Virus record (IMG/VR): IMGVR_UViG_3300009418_000087
Span: 1 to 27,948 of that record
Direction: 5' to 3' (one strand)
Origin: a virus
DNA: 27,948 bases
The number at the start of each line of letters is the position of its first letter. The stretch's first letter is position 1. This document shows positions 1-6,168 of the stretch, piece by piece. A program made the translations under genes and the position numbers. The notes under the pieces are model-generated. The model made no database searches and was not told the DNA's origin. It saw only the letters and a list, made by a program, of their open reading frames with translations.

Positions 1-1
1 C

Positions 2-40
2 CGTAGAGGGCTGCCCTGGCCCCGTCTCCCTGCGCCGTGA
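2..40 (+). CDS. Possible 3' end of an upstream gene (partial)
   Basis: A frame open from the left edge ends in TGA at 38-40, just upstream of the nuclease gene. Only 12 codons are visible (the peptide ends in LPAP), so nothing can be said about function. It fits the dense gene packing of this arm, but the open stretch is short enough to be chance. Confidence 0.25.
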   Translation, partial: RRGLPWPRLPAP

Positions 41-58
41 GCCGTGGGAGGGGGTGGC

Positions 59-487
59 ATGAGCAAGCTATCCCGCACCAAGGGCAGCGCCTTCGAGCGC
101 ACCGTCGCCCGCGAACTGTTCGACCGGCTCGGCCTGACCTTCAGTCGGGATCTTCGGCAGTATCAGCGATCCGACCTCGGGGATCTTCTCTGCGAAGATG
201 AAGCGTTCCCGTTTCTGATCGAGTGCAAGCACAAGACCCGGCCGGCGCTTCCCGAATGGCGCCGTCAGGCCGTCACAGCGGCCACAGCACAGGGCAAGAC
301 ACCCGTGGTGATCTACCGCATCACTGGCAGGCCTATCCGCGTCAGCGCACCTCTGAGCGCCATAGGCGGCCCGTCCAGTTTGTGGGCGGACATGGACCTC
401 GACGCCTTCGCCTGGATCGTCCGTGAAGCGATGGCGGAAACCTCGGGCATCGGCGCTGCCACAGAAGCAAGGGAGGGCGGGGAATGA
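59..487 (+). CDS. PDDEXK-type nuclease, Holliday-junction-resolvase-like
   Basis: A 142-residue protein with a compact PDDEXK restriction-endonuclease-like core. An N-terminal helix carries E13 and E19, followed by a GD motif (D42) and an I-E-C-K motif (E55, K57), then an arginine/glutamine-rich helix (PEWRRQA). This spacing matches small phage and archaeal-type resolvase/VRR-like nucleases that cut branched or recombining DNA. ATG 59 was chosen because GGGAGGGGG lies just upstream; GTG 44 is an in-frame alternative. The stop overlaps the next start (ATGA). Its place at the head of a replication operon fits a role in resolving replication or recombination intermediates before packaging. The nuclease fold is well supported; substrate specificity is inferred. 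Confidence 0.8.
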   Translation: MSKLSRTKGSAFERTVARELFDRLGLTFSRDLRQYQRSDLGDLLCEDEAFPFLIECKHKTRPALPEWRRQAVTAATAQGKTPVVIYRITGRPIRVSAPLSAIGGPSSLWADMDLDAFAWIVREAMAETSGIGAATEAREGGE

Positions 488-795
488 CGCTCGACCGTGC
501 GGGAATCGAGACCGGCATAACTCCGGGAAAACCGACCAAGTGCGAAGCACTGACCCAAGAAAATAAGGGCTTTAGGAAATACTTATCCCATGTTGATCGC
601 AGCCCTTGCGATGGGGCAGAATCGAACGAGGCGAGCAAGGGGGGCCACCCAACACTCGCCTCTAACCGCAACCCTTCCGTAACAAGGGAGACGACTTTGA
701 CCGAACCTACCCCGCAGGACGCGGGCTGGCAATCCGTATCCGAGGTTGCCGCCCGGCTAGTTGCGCGCGCCGCCGACAAGGCAGGTGCAAAGTGA
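484..795 (+). CDS. Small hypothetical protein upstream of the helicase
   Basis: A 103-codon frame with an ATGA overlap at each end, which favours real translation. No known domain was recognised. The first two thirds are low in coding character (Asn/Lys/Ser-rich, AT-richer DNA at 540-600) and contain inverted repeats. The last 33 codons look more like protein: a predicted helix ending VAARLVARAADKAGAK. A TTG at 697, preceded by AAGGGAGA, is an alternative start that would make a 32-residue protein and leave 488-696 as untranslated leader. The stop overlaps the GTG of the helicase gene (GTGA). The long form is listed because of its coupled ATG and its own purine-rich ribosome-binding site. Confidence 0.5.
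   Translation: MTLDRAGIETGITPGKPTKCEALTQENKGFRKYLSHVDRSPCDGAESNEASKGGHPTLASNRNPSVTRETTLTEPTPQDAGWQSVSEVAARLVARAADKAGAK
565..662. repeat. Inverted repeats upstream of the helicase gene
   Basis: The clearest element is GAGGCGAG at 628-635 paired with CTCGCCTC at 655-662: an 8-bp perfect stem with a 19-nt loop. Just upstream, ATCGC (596-600) and GCGAT (608-612) flank AGCCCTT, and AAGGGCT at 565-571 is complementary to AGCCCTT at 601-607. No T-tract follows, so this is not a standard intrinsic terminator. It could be an mRNA structure controlling translation of the downstream start, or an operator. Confidence 0.45.
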
Positions 796-2183
796 CACAG
801 CACTTCCGCGCTCAAGACCAACTGCCCGTTAACGTCGAAGCTGAGCAGCAGACCCTCGGGGCGCTGTTGCTCGACAACGCCCGCATCGCGACCGTCGCGG
901 CGCGGGGCGGGGCCGATCTCTTCGGGGATCCCGTTCACGCCGAGATCTTCGCCAAGATGGCCCGGATGGAACGCGACTCCATCTTGGCAAGCCCCGTGAC
1001 CCTTCGCGAATGGGCTTCGGCGCAAGAGGGTATGCGCGAGCTGGGCGGGGCCAAGTACCTCGCTCGCTTGGCCGGGGCCTCGATCTCTGGCAGCAGCGTT
1101 GGACACTACGCCGACCTTCTGGCTGAGACGAAGAGCCGACGCGACCTGACGTTGGCCCTCCGGGAAGCGCAAGGCGCGCTGACCAAAAGCGACGAACCGG
1201 CGGCCGCCATAGCAAACCGGCTGGAAAGCACGCTGCTCAGCATGTCGGAGGTCGGGACCGGCCCCAAGCCTACGTCGATGATGGCGGCCGTCACGAAGGC
1301 CATGCAGCAGTCCATGGATGCGGCGCAGGGCAACTTCGGTTCCTTCGTGCGCACCGGCATCCCGTCGCTGGATGGGCTTGTCACCGGCCTTTACCCCGGC
1401 GAACTGGTGTTGCTTGGCGGGCGTCCGTCCATGGGCAAGACAAGCGTGGCCCTGAACATCGCGCTGAACGCCGCGCGGGCGGGCAACCATGTCGTCATCT
1501 GCAGCCTGGAGATGAACCCCGAAGCGATGGCCTTGCGCGCGCTGTCCGAGCGCACCGCGGAACTCGGGAAGGGCATCACCTACCGGGACATTCGGCAGGG
1601 GGTCGGCAGCCCCGCTCTTCAAGCCGTCTTGGCCGAGGCAGCGCGTGAGGTTGCGAACCTGCCCATCCAGTTTCTGTCCCGCGACTATTCAGAGATCGGG
1701 GCCATGATGGCAGGGGCGAAGCAAGCCCGCCGCGTCCTCGGGGATGACCTTGGGCTTCTCGTGGTGGACTACGCACAGCTTCTGAAGGTGCAGGGCGCGC
1801 GGTCGCGATATGACGAAGTGTCAGAGATCAGCCGCACGCTGAAGGCGCTGGCCGGGCAGATGAACGTCCCCGTGCTGGCCCTGTCGCAGCTTTCGCGCAA
1901 CCTGGAGAGCCGCGACGACAAGCGCCCCATGATGTCTGACCTTCGCGAGAGCGGCCAGCTTGAGCAGGACGCTGATGCGGTCTTCTTCTGCTACCGGGAC
2001 GAATACTACATCGAGCGCGATAAGCCCGACACCCACGATATCGAGAAGCTGGACCGCTGGCAGCGGGCGCTGGACCTTGCCCGCAACCGCCTGGAGATCA
2101 TCGTCGCGAAGCAGCGGCAGGGGCCCATCGGGACCGCCAACGTTATGTGCAACGTCGCCCTTAACCGGATTTGGGAGGGCTGA
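792..2183 (+). CDS. dnaB: Replicative DNA helicase, DnaB family
   Basis: 463 residues, the normal length for DnaB. The N-terminal domain starts with LPVNVEAEQQTLGALLLDN (residues 11-29), characteristic of the family. The C-terminal RecA-like domain has Walker A GGRPSMGKTS (209-218), Walker B LLVVDYAQ (322-329), the sensor segment SQLSRNLESR (365-374) and the KQR arginine-finger region (440-442). It unwinds the fork as a hexamer. The GTG start overlaps the previous stop and precedes the conserved N-terminus by nine residues. The initiator-like gene lies 4 bases downstream, so the phage supplies its own helicase rather than only a loader for the host one. No loader gene was recognised nearby. 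Confidence 0.97.
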   Translation: MTQHFRAQDQLPVNVEAEQQTLGALLLDNARIATVAARGGADLFGDPVHAEIFAKMARMERDSILASPVTLREWASAQEGMRELGGAKYLARLAGASISGSSVGHYADLLAETKSRRDLTLALREAQGALTKSDEPAAAIANRLESTLLSMSEVGTGPKPTSMMAAVTKAMQQSMDAAQGNFGSFVRTGIPSLDGLVTGLYPGELVLLGGRPSMGKTSVALNIALNAARAGNHVVICSLEMNPEAMALRALSERTAELGKGITYRDIRQGVGSPALQAVLAEAAREVANLPIQFLSRDYSEIGAMMAGAKQARRVLGDDLGLLVVDYAQLLKVQGARSRYDEVSEISRTLKALAGQMNVPVLALSQLSRNLESRDDKRPMMSDLRESGQLEQDADAVFFCYRDEYYIERDKPDTHDIEKLDRWQRALDLARNRLEIIVAKQRQGPIGTANVMCNVALNRIWEG

Positions 2184-2187
2184 CGCA

Positions 2188-2916
2188 ATGAGCCACGAAG
2201 CGACAACGTGGGCGTTCGGGCAGCGCGGTCTGAAGCCTGCCACCAAGATGGTGCTTTTGGCTTTGGCCAACTGCCACAACCCGCATCACGGCTGTTTCCC
2301 GAGCAAGAAGCGACTCGCTGAAGACTGCGAAATGTCAGAGCGATCGGTAGCGGATCACCTTCAGAAGCTGGAGCAAGGCGGCCTCATTTCCGTCGAAAAG
2401 CGCGGCGGGAAGCGTATGGGGCAATTTGCATCCAACCGCTACATATTGGGGTTTGAACGCGAGAATTGCCAAGGGCAGGACTTGCCGTCGGCAAAATCTG
2501 CCGTAGGCGAAAACGAGGACTTGCCGTCGGCAAAATCTGCCGTCGACCGTCGGCAAAATTTGCCGAGTAACCTTGTAAAGGAATCTTGTAAGAGAACCAG
2601 TAAGGGCGAGCATCCGCGTGACGTTCTCTTGCAATTCGCAGATGGCGAGGCTGTCACCAGCTTCATCGCATATCGTCAGCGCAGGAATAAGCCGCTGACC
2701 CTCACAGCTGCCAAGCGGCAAGCTACGCACCTAGGAAAAATCGCGGACGCCGGAGGGGACCCAAGCGACGCTTTGGGCATGGCGGAGGAAAAAGGCTGGG
2801 TGGCCGTCGAAGCCGATTGGTATTTCAACGCCCGGCGCCAAATGCCGACCGCTTCGTCAAATTCCGACGATCATCTTAGCAAAATGCAGCTCAAATACGG
2901 AAACGGAGGCCAGTAA
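2188..2916 (+). CDS. Winged-helix replication initiator-like protein (lambda O-like architecture)
   Basis: 242 residues. Residues 12-90 form a helix-turn-helix/winged-helix domain of the type used in phage and plasmid replication proteins, including PSKKRLAEDCEMSERSVADH and the wing around KRGGKRMGQFASNRY. Residues 97-126 are encoded by DNA repeats and read as a peptide duplication (DLPSAKSAV twice). Residues 165-212 form a second conserved-looking domain (PLTLTAAKRQ to VEADWY). ATG 2188 is taken because the helicase ends at 2183 and the conserved domain begins soon after; the frame is open further upstream but only inside dnaB. The layout of N-terminal DNA-binding domain, iterons in the middle of the gene and a C-terminal domain parallels lambda O, but sequence homology to O is not claimed. 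It probably binds the iterons in its own gene and recruits the adjacent helicase. Confidence 0.8.
   Translation: MSHEATTWAFGQRGLKPATKMVLLALANCHNPHHGCFPSKKRLAEDCEMSERSVADHLQKLEQGGLISVEKRGGKRMGQFASNRYILGFERENCQGQDLPSAKSAVGENEDLPSAKSAVDRRQNLPSNLVKESCKRTSKGEHPRDVLLQFADGEAVTSFIAYRQRRNKPLTLTAAKRQATHLGKIADAGGDPSDALGMAEEKGWVAVEADWYFNARRQMPTASSNSDDHLSKMQLKYGNGGQ
2477..2566. repeat. Iterons, candidate replication origin inside the initiator gene
   Basis: Two identical 28-bp copies (2477-2504 and 2516-2543), 39 bp apart, each contain CCGTCGGCAAAATCTGCCGT. A third copy, CCGTCGGCAAAATTTGCCGA, lies at 2547-2566. Each core is a dyad (CGGCA...TGCCG), and the third is a perfect 7-bp-arm palindrome around a central A. 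Copies one and two also contain TTGCCG-T-CGGCAA. An AT-richer stretch follows (about 2567-2600, with CTTGTAA twice), unusual in this GC-rich genome. Lambda's ori has the same plan: dyad iterons with an A-run centre within gene O, followed by an AT-rich unwinding region. Confidence 0.75.
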
Positions 2917-3342
2917 ATGGCAGGCAGCGTAAACAAGGTAATTCTGATCGGAAACTTGGGCCGCGACCCTGAAACGCGAAATTTCGCGAACGGCGGCAAG
3001 GTCTGCAATCTGCGCATCGCCACGTCCGAGACCTGGAAGGACCGCAACAGCGGTGAGCGCAAGGAGCGCACCGAGTGGCATCAAGTCAGCATCTTCTCCG
3101 AGCCGCTGGCGAACATCGCAGAGCAGTATCTCCGCAAAGGGTCAAAGGTCTACATTGAGGGCCAGCTTGAAACCCGCAAATGGCAGGACCAGAGCGGCGC
3201 GGACCGCTACAGCACTGAGGTCGTTCTTCGCCCCTACGCCAGCACCCTGACGATGCTGGACGGCAAGAGCGAAGGCGGGCGGCCCGGTGGGGGGTATTAC
3301 GACGACTCGGACATACCCTTTGCCCCTGAGGTGCGGGCATGA
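2917..3342 (+). CDS. ssb: Single-stranded DNA-binding protein
   Basis: 141 residues with the full OB-fold signature of bacterial/phage [20 protein letters not shown] (5-21), [21 protein letters not shown] (52-72) and [16 protein letters not shown] (75-90). A short glycine-rich linker follows. The acidic tip DDSDIPF (129-135), used by SSB to recruit partner proteins, is present but is followed by six more residues (APEVRA) instead of ending the chain. It coats single-stranded DNA at the fork. The start directly follows the TAA of the initiator gene, and the stop overlaps the next start (ATGA). Confidence 0.97.
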   Translation: MAGSVNKVILIGNLGRDPETRNFANGGKVCNLRIATSETWKDRNSGERKERTEWHQVSIFSEPLANIAEQYLRKGSKVYIEGQLETRKWQDQSGADRYSTEVVLRPYASTLTMLDGKSEGGRPGGGYYDDSDIPFAPEVRA

Positions 3343-3575
3343 CCTTTTTCGAGGAAGGCGACCGCGTGCAGGTTCGCGACCCCGAGGGATGGATCCAGCC
3401 TTGGCGCAACAGGTTCAAGCCCGGCCGCGCAGGCACCGTGCAGAAAGTCTTCGCTGATGGGCGTCGGAACCCGATTTTGGTGCAATGGGACACGAAGTCC
3501 AAACGGCTGACCGAATGGCAACTGACGGTCAATCATCGCGATCTAAAGCACGCCGACGAGGATCCCCGCCCATGA
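3339..3575 (+). CDS. Small SH3/KOW-like hypothetical protein
   Basis: A 78-residue protein beginning [16 protein letters not shown], with a later segment reading [10 protein letters not shown] followed by a strand ending VQWD. Alternating GD-V-V and G-V-V strands are typical of small SH3-like or KOW-like barrels. Similar short proteins with a GD-V-V-P-W-RNRF pattern occur in alphaproteobacterial phages, without assigned function as far as I know. It is coupled to neighbours by ATGA overlaps at both ends, so it is translated with the SSB and DnaA-like genes. A nucleic-acid-binding role is only a guess from fold and context. Confidence 0.7.
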   Translation: MTFFEEGDRVQVRDPEGWIQPWRNRFKPGRAGTVQKVFADGRRNPILVQWDTKSKRLTEWQLTVNHRDLKHADEDPRP

Positions 3576-3925
3576 CCACCATGCAGGACATAGCCGCCCA
3601 GGTGACGGCAGAGACCGGCGTGACGCTGGAGCAGATGCGGGATTTGGACCGCGCTAAAGGCCGAACAGCCGCGCGGCAGCGGGCATGGCGTCAGGCGCGT
3701 CATCGCCTCGGAGCCAGCTTTCCGGAGATCGGCCGGTTCTTTCGCCGCGACCCTTCCACGATCATCGCCGGGATACGAATGGACGAAAAGCGCCATCCCG
3801 ACCGCGCCGCTGAACTCATGGAACTCGCCATTCGCGATGCCGCCAAGCTGGCCGTGCGCAAGGGCGTCGGAGTTGAGGCCCTGCACAACCGCTTGATGGA
3901 CGCATACCGGGAGGCACAGGCATGA
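3572..3925 (+). CDS. Stand-alone DnaA domain IV-like DNA-binding protein
   Basis: 117 residues. The central part (about 31-75) resembles the C-terminal DNA-binding domain of DnaA: a helix rich in Arg/Ala (ARQRAWRQARHRL), the SFPEIGRFF element equivalent to LPEIGRAF in DnaA, and RDPSTIIAGI at the position of the DnaA-box-reading RDHTTVLHA helix. There is no AAA+ ATPase domain, so it cannot initiate alone like DnaA. It lies in the replication operon with overlapping starts on both sides; the ATG at 3581 is a possible alternative start. It may bind DnaA-box-like sites to regulate host or phage replication, or act as a transcription factor. The domain match is good by eye; the role is inferred. 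Confidence 0.75.
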   Translation: MTTMQDIAAQVTAETGVTLEQMRDLDRAKGRTAARQRAWRQARHRLGASFPEIGRFFRRDPSTIIAGIRMDEKRHPDRAAELMELAIRDAAKLAVRKGVGVEALHNRLMDAYREAQA

Positions 3926-4335
3926 CCGACACAGCAGCACTGGAACGGCTGATCGAGGCGGTGGAAGCGGGTGAGTGGAATAGCCTCGCCAATGTGGCGG
4001 CTATAGGGGACCGGGACGCGCACCTTGCCAAATCGGCTTTCCACGGTTCGCTTGACGCAGCCAAGGCCCTGCACGACGCGCTTCTGCCGGGGTGGGTGTG
4101 GTCCATCGGCTCCTGTCACTTATCGGACGACGCCCGCGTGTTCCCCGACTTCAATAGCCCGGAACATGGGGGACGGCTGCGTGTGGAACTTCCGTTTAAG
4201 GTCAACGGTAAGGAATGGCCTGATCTCACCGACATCGACCAGCGCCCGGCCGGGAACGTCTCAAGGGCGTGGCTGAAGTCTATCCTGACGGCGCTGCTCT
4301 TAGTGGAAAAGCACAATTTGGGGGTGCACCTATGA
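3922..4335 (+). CDS. Hypothetical phage protein (LHDALLPGW motif)
   Basis: 137 residues. An acidic N-terminal helix (ALERLIEAVEAGEWN) is followed by a segment around AKALHDALLPGWVWSIG and a short beta-rich C-terminal part. The pattern 'ALHDALLPGW-W' recurs in small proteins of alphaproteobacterial phages and resembles the Phage ABA sandwich type, though I cannot confirm that family. It has ATGA overlaps at both ends and lies among replication genes. No function is assigned. Confidence 0.7.
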   Translation: MTDTAALERLIEAVEAGEWNSLANVAAIGDRDAHLAKSAFHGSLDAAKALHDALLPGWVWSIGSCHLSDDARVFPDFNSPEHGGRLRVELPFKVNGKEWPDLTDIDQRPAGNVSRAWLKSILTALLLVEKHNLGVHL

Positions 4336-4604
4336 CCCCCGCCAAGCGCGCCCTCCTCCGCGACACCCTCTGCGCCCGCCTGCCCATGGAGGAGCGCCCC
4401 GAAGCTCTCTTGGCCTGCGCCATGGCCGTGGGGATCGACCTACCCGCCCTGTGGCACATCCACGGGCTGTCAGAGGACGCACACCCGCACAGCAAGGACG
4501 CCGGCCGCCCCTGGGTAGGCGACGGGTCCGACTACAGCGACCTGCCGGACACGGGCCGGGCCGGTCTCAAGGCAATGGCCGAAGCAAAGGAGGGCAGGGG
4601 ATGA
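4332..4604 (+). CDS. Hypothetical protein
   Basis: A 90-residue, mostly helical protein: an N-terminal basic helix (TPAKRALLRDTLCARL), a middle segment (EALLACAMAVGIDLPALWHIHGL) and a charged, disordered-looking C-terminus ending AKEGRG. Overlapping ATGA junctions at both ends and an SD-like GGAGGGCAGGGG near its end, serving the next gene, support translation. No family was recognised. Confidence 0.65.
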   Translation: MTPAKRALLRDTLCARLPMEERPEALLACAMAVGIDLPALWHIHGLSEDAHPHSKDAGRPWVGDGSDYSDLPDTGRAGLKAMAEAKEGRG

Positions 4605-4771
4605 AGTGGTTCCTGCGAATTGTGCAGATCGCATCCATAATGATGTTGATCGGCGTGGACGGCACCAACAGTTGGGGCGACGTTCTTTGGGTCTCAATAT
4701 TCGGCGCCATCGTTCTTTTAGCCGCATTTATTGAGGGGGATCATTACGGCCCCAGAAAGGTCGAAAAATGA
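4601..4771 (+). CDS. Small inner-membrane protein, two predicted membrane segments
   Basis: A 56-residue protein with a first hydrophobic segment at about residues 4-20 (FLRIVQIASIMMLIGV) and a second at about 28-44 (VLWVSIFGAIVLLAAFI), ending with a charged tail (GPRKVEK). AGGAGGGCAGGGG lies immediately upstream of the ATG. Position in the early operon, away from the lysis cassette, argues against a holin. Small early membrane proteins of phages often modify the host envelope or exclude superinfection, but nothing specific can be read here. Confidence 0.7.
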   Translation: MKWFLRIVQIASIMMLIGVDGTNSWGDVLWVSIFGAIVLLAAFIEGDHYGPRKVEK

Positions 4772-5055
4772 CCAGCGCCGACACGACAGAAGCGCCGGAG
4801 CGGGGGGCAGCAATCGCTGATTTGCTCGACCATCTCCAAGTTGCGGTTGCGAAGGGCGAGCCGCACGGGGCGATAGCCTACAAGGTTCAGAATATTCGCG
4901 CAGCTTACCAGAGGGCGATCCCGGCCCTCATAGCAGAGGCGGTGGAGGCGGCTGCAACTCGGGTCGCAGAGATGTGGCCGTTGGAGGGGCGCGCTCGCCT
5001 TGGTGAAGTTCTGGATGCCATCCGCTCCCACACAGGAGGGCAGAGCGATGGGTAA
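4768..5055 (+). CDS. Hypothetical helical protein
   Basis: 95 residues, predicted to be almost entirely helical (AAIADLLDHLQVAVAKGE; ALIAEAVEAAATRVAEMW; ARLGEVLDAIRSH). The start overlaps the stop of the small membrane protein (ATGA). No domain was recognised. It is the last gene of the overlapping series before a 49-base gap. Confidence 0.65.
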   Translation: MTSADTTEAPERGAAIADLLDHLQVAVAKGEPHGAIAYKVQNIRAAYQRAIPALIAEAVEAAATRVAEMWPLEGRARLGEVLDAIRSHTGGQSDG

Positions 5056-5104
5056 GCACCGCCCCAAGACGTAACCCTATCGAGCAGAACGAAGGGGCAG
5101 GACA

Positions 5105-5740
5105 ATGACCACCGTAGGCGAGAAGAAGCGGCGCAAGCGGGAACGGCGCAAGATGGATGAGTTCGACCTGGCTCCAACGCCGCGCCGTCAGAAGTCGGGC
5201 AATTGGTCAGAGGCAGGCAAACGCGACCAGAGCGACCCGCGGAACATCGTGTTAGACGCGCGGTGCAGAATGGCGGGGAAGCCAGCGACCCGTGCCAACA
5301 GGCGGCAGGTGTCTGACCCTATATCGGGATCCCCGATAGGCTTGGCCTGCCGAGCCGCGCTTGAGCCGGAAGCCGCTATGGAAGCTTGGGACGCATGGCG
5401 TGGGTATGACGGCATCATGCGCAGGTTCGATATCGTGATGGACCGTTCGTCGTCGCCCACAACGGCCAATCTCGCATCCCCGCCCGACGCCTCGGAAATA
5501 GGCCCTGATGCCCCGCCCCCGGACCACCGAACCGAAGATGAGCGCATTAGCGACGCAAAAGCAGCTCACGAGAGGGTCACGACAGCACTGGCGCGGCTGA
5601 ACCTGCGCGAACGCAATCTGATCGAGGATAGCCGATTTGCCCCCCCGGAGGCATGGTGGGATGCCGCAACCGCTACAGTTACGCGCAAAGGCAAAGAGTT
5701 GGCCCGCGCGCTCTATGAGTTCGCAGATATAGCGGATTGA
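5105..5740 (+). CDS. Hypothetical protein at the early/late boundary (Q-like position)
   Basis: 211 residues. The first 20 are extremely basic (KKRRKRERRK). The middle carries a patterned segment, LDARCRMAGKPATRANRRQV followed by SDPISGSPIGLACR. A proline/serine-rich linker (about 118-145) leads to a C-terminal helical part (ERVTTALARLNLRERNLIED to ELARALYEFADIAD). AGGGGCAGGACA provides a ribosome-binding site. I do not recognise a family. Being last in the early operon and directly upstream of an intrinsic terminator followed by packaging genes is the place where lambdoid phages keep their late-gene regulator. A regulatory or DNA-binding role is therefore plausible but unproven. Confidence 0.7.
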   Translation: MTTVGEKKRRKRERRKMDEFDLAPTPRRQKSGNWSEAGKRDQSDPRNIVLDARCRMAGKPATRANRRQVSDPISGSPIGLACRAALEPEAAMEAWDAWRGYDGIMRRFDIVMDRSSSPTTANLASPPDASEIGPDAPPPDHRTEDERISDAKAAHERVTTALARLNLRERNLIEDSRFAPPEAWWDAATATVTRKGKELARALYEFADIAD

Positions 5741-5774
5741 CACTTGCAAACTTCGGTGATCCGTGATTTTGTAG

Positions 5775-5792
5775 AATCGCAAGCGATTGCGA
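5775..5792. promoter_or_regulatory. Overlapping palindromes between early and late genes (operator candidate)
   Basis: AATCGC-AA-GCGATT (5775-5788) and TCGCAA-GCGA-TTGCGA (5777-5792) are two overlapping perfect inverted repeats. They lie in the 164-base gap between the 211-residue gene and the terminase genes, just upstream of the terminator. A TTGACA occurs at 5737-5742 and a TAGAAT at 5772-5777, but they are 29 bases apart, so they do not form one standard promoter. The palindrome is a plausible protein-binding site; no binding partner is identified. Confidence 0.45.
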
Positions 5793-5807
5793 GAAATGCG
5801 TACAGTG

Positions 5808-5841
5808 GCGCGGGAATGCACATGGTGCACCCGCGCTTTTT
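5808..5841 (+). terminator. Intrinsic terminator between early and late operons
   Basis: GCGCGGG (5808-5814) pairs with CCCGCGC (5830-5836). An inner stem TGCAC/GTGCA closes around ATG, with an AA bulge on the 5' side, and TTTTT follows directly (5837-5841). This is a classic rho-independent terminator. It ends early transcription, or it must be overridden for late expression if the late promoter lies upstream. Confidence 0.85.
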
Positions 5842-5904
5842 CGTTTCACACCCCCACATCGAAGCTAGAGGCGCTGACCGCTCAGACCGGCAGCGACGGT
5901 AAGC

Positions 5905-6168
5905 ATGTCTAAACTAGAGGCGAGTAGACAGAAGACCGGCGGCCGCAAGAAGGGCACCCCGAACAAGATCACCGGTTTGGCAAAGGACGCAATCGCAACG
6001 GCGGCCGATGGCTTGGGTGGCGCTGATCGCCTGATGGCGTGGGCCAAGGAAGACCCGGCGAACGAAAAGGCGTTCTGGACCACGATCTATCCCAAGCTGG
6101 TCCCCGTGCAGGTAGACGGAAACCCTGACGCCCCGATGACCATGCGAATTGTCATCGGCGGGGAATGA
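5905..6168 (+). CDS. Probable terminase small subunit (TerS candidate)
   Basis: 87 residues. An AT-hook-like basic segment (GGRKKGTPNKITG, residues 12-24) is followed by a helical stretch and a C-terminal FWTTIYPKLVPVQVDG with a short beta tail. The basic GRKKGTPNK opening is common in small proteins next to TerL in alphaproteobacterial phages. The stop overlaps the TerL start (ATGA), which together with position is the main reason for the call. TerS recognises the packaging site and presents DNA to TerL. There is no strong Shine-Dalgarno sequence before ATG 5905. It is short for a full TerS, so an accessory packaging protein remains possible. Confidence 0.6.
   Translation: MSKLEASRQKTGGRKKGTPNKITGLAKDAIATAADGLGGADRLMAWAKEDPANEKAFWTTIYPKLVPVQVDGNPDAPMTMRIVIGGE

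Noticed and set aside
583-591. DnaA-box-like TTATCCCAT
   Set aside because: It differs from the DnaA box consensus at three positions and is single.
342-1622. 426-codon minus-strand open frame opposite the nuclease and helicase genes
   Set aside because: Arg/Pro/Gly-rich composition of a GC-rich shadow frame; the plus strand encodes well-recognised proteins across the same bases.
1960-2187. Upstream extension of the initiator-like gene
   Set aside because: The extension lies inside dnaB; ATG 2188 follows the dnaB stop by 4 bases and begins the conserved domain.
5048-5074. Eight-codon frame (MGKHRPKT)
   Set aside because: Too short to support, and it overlaps the end of the preceding gene.
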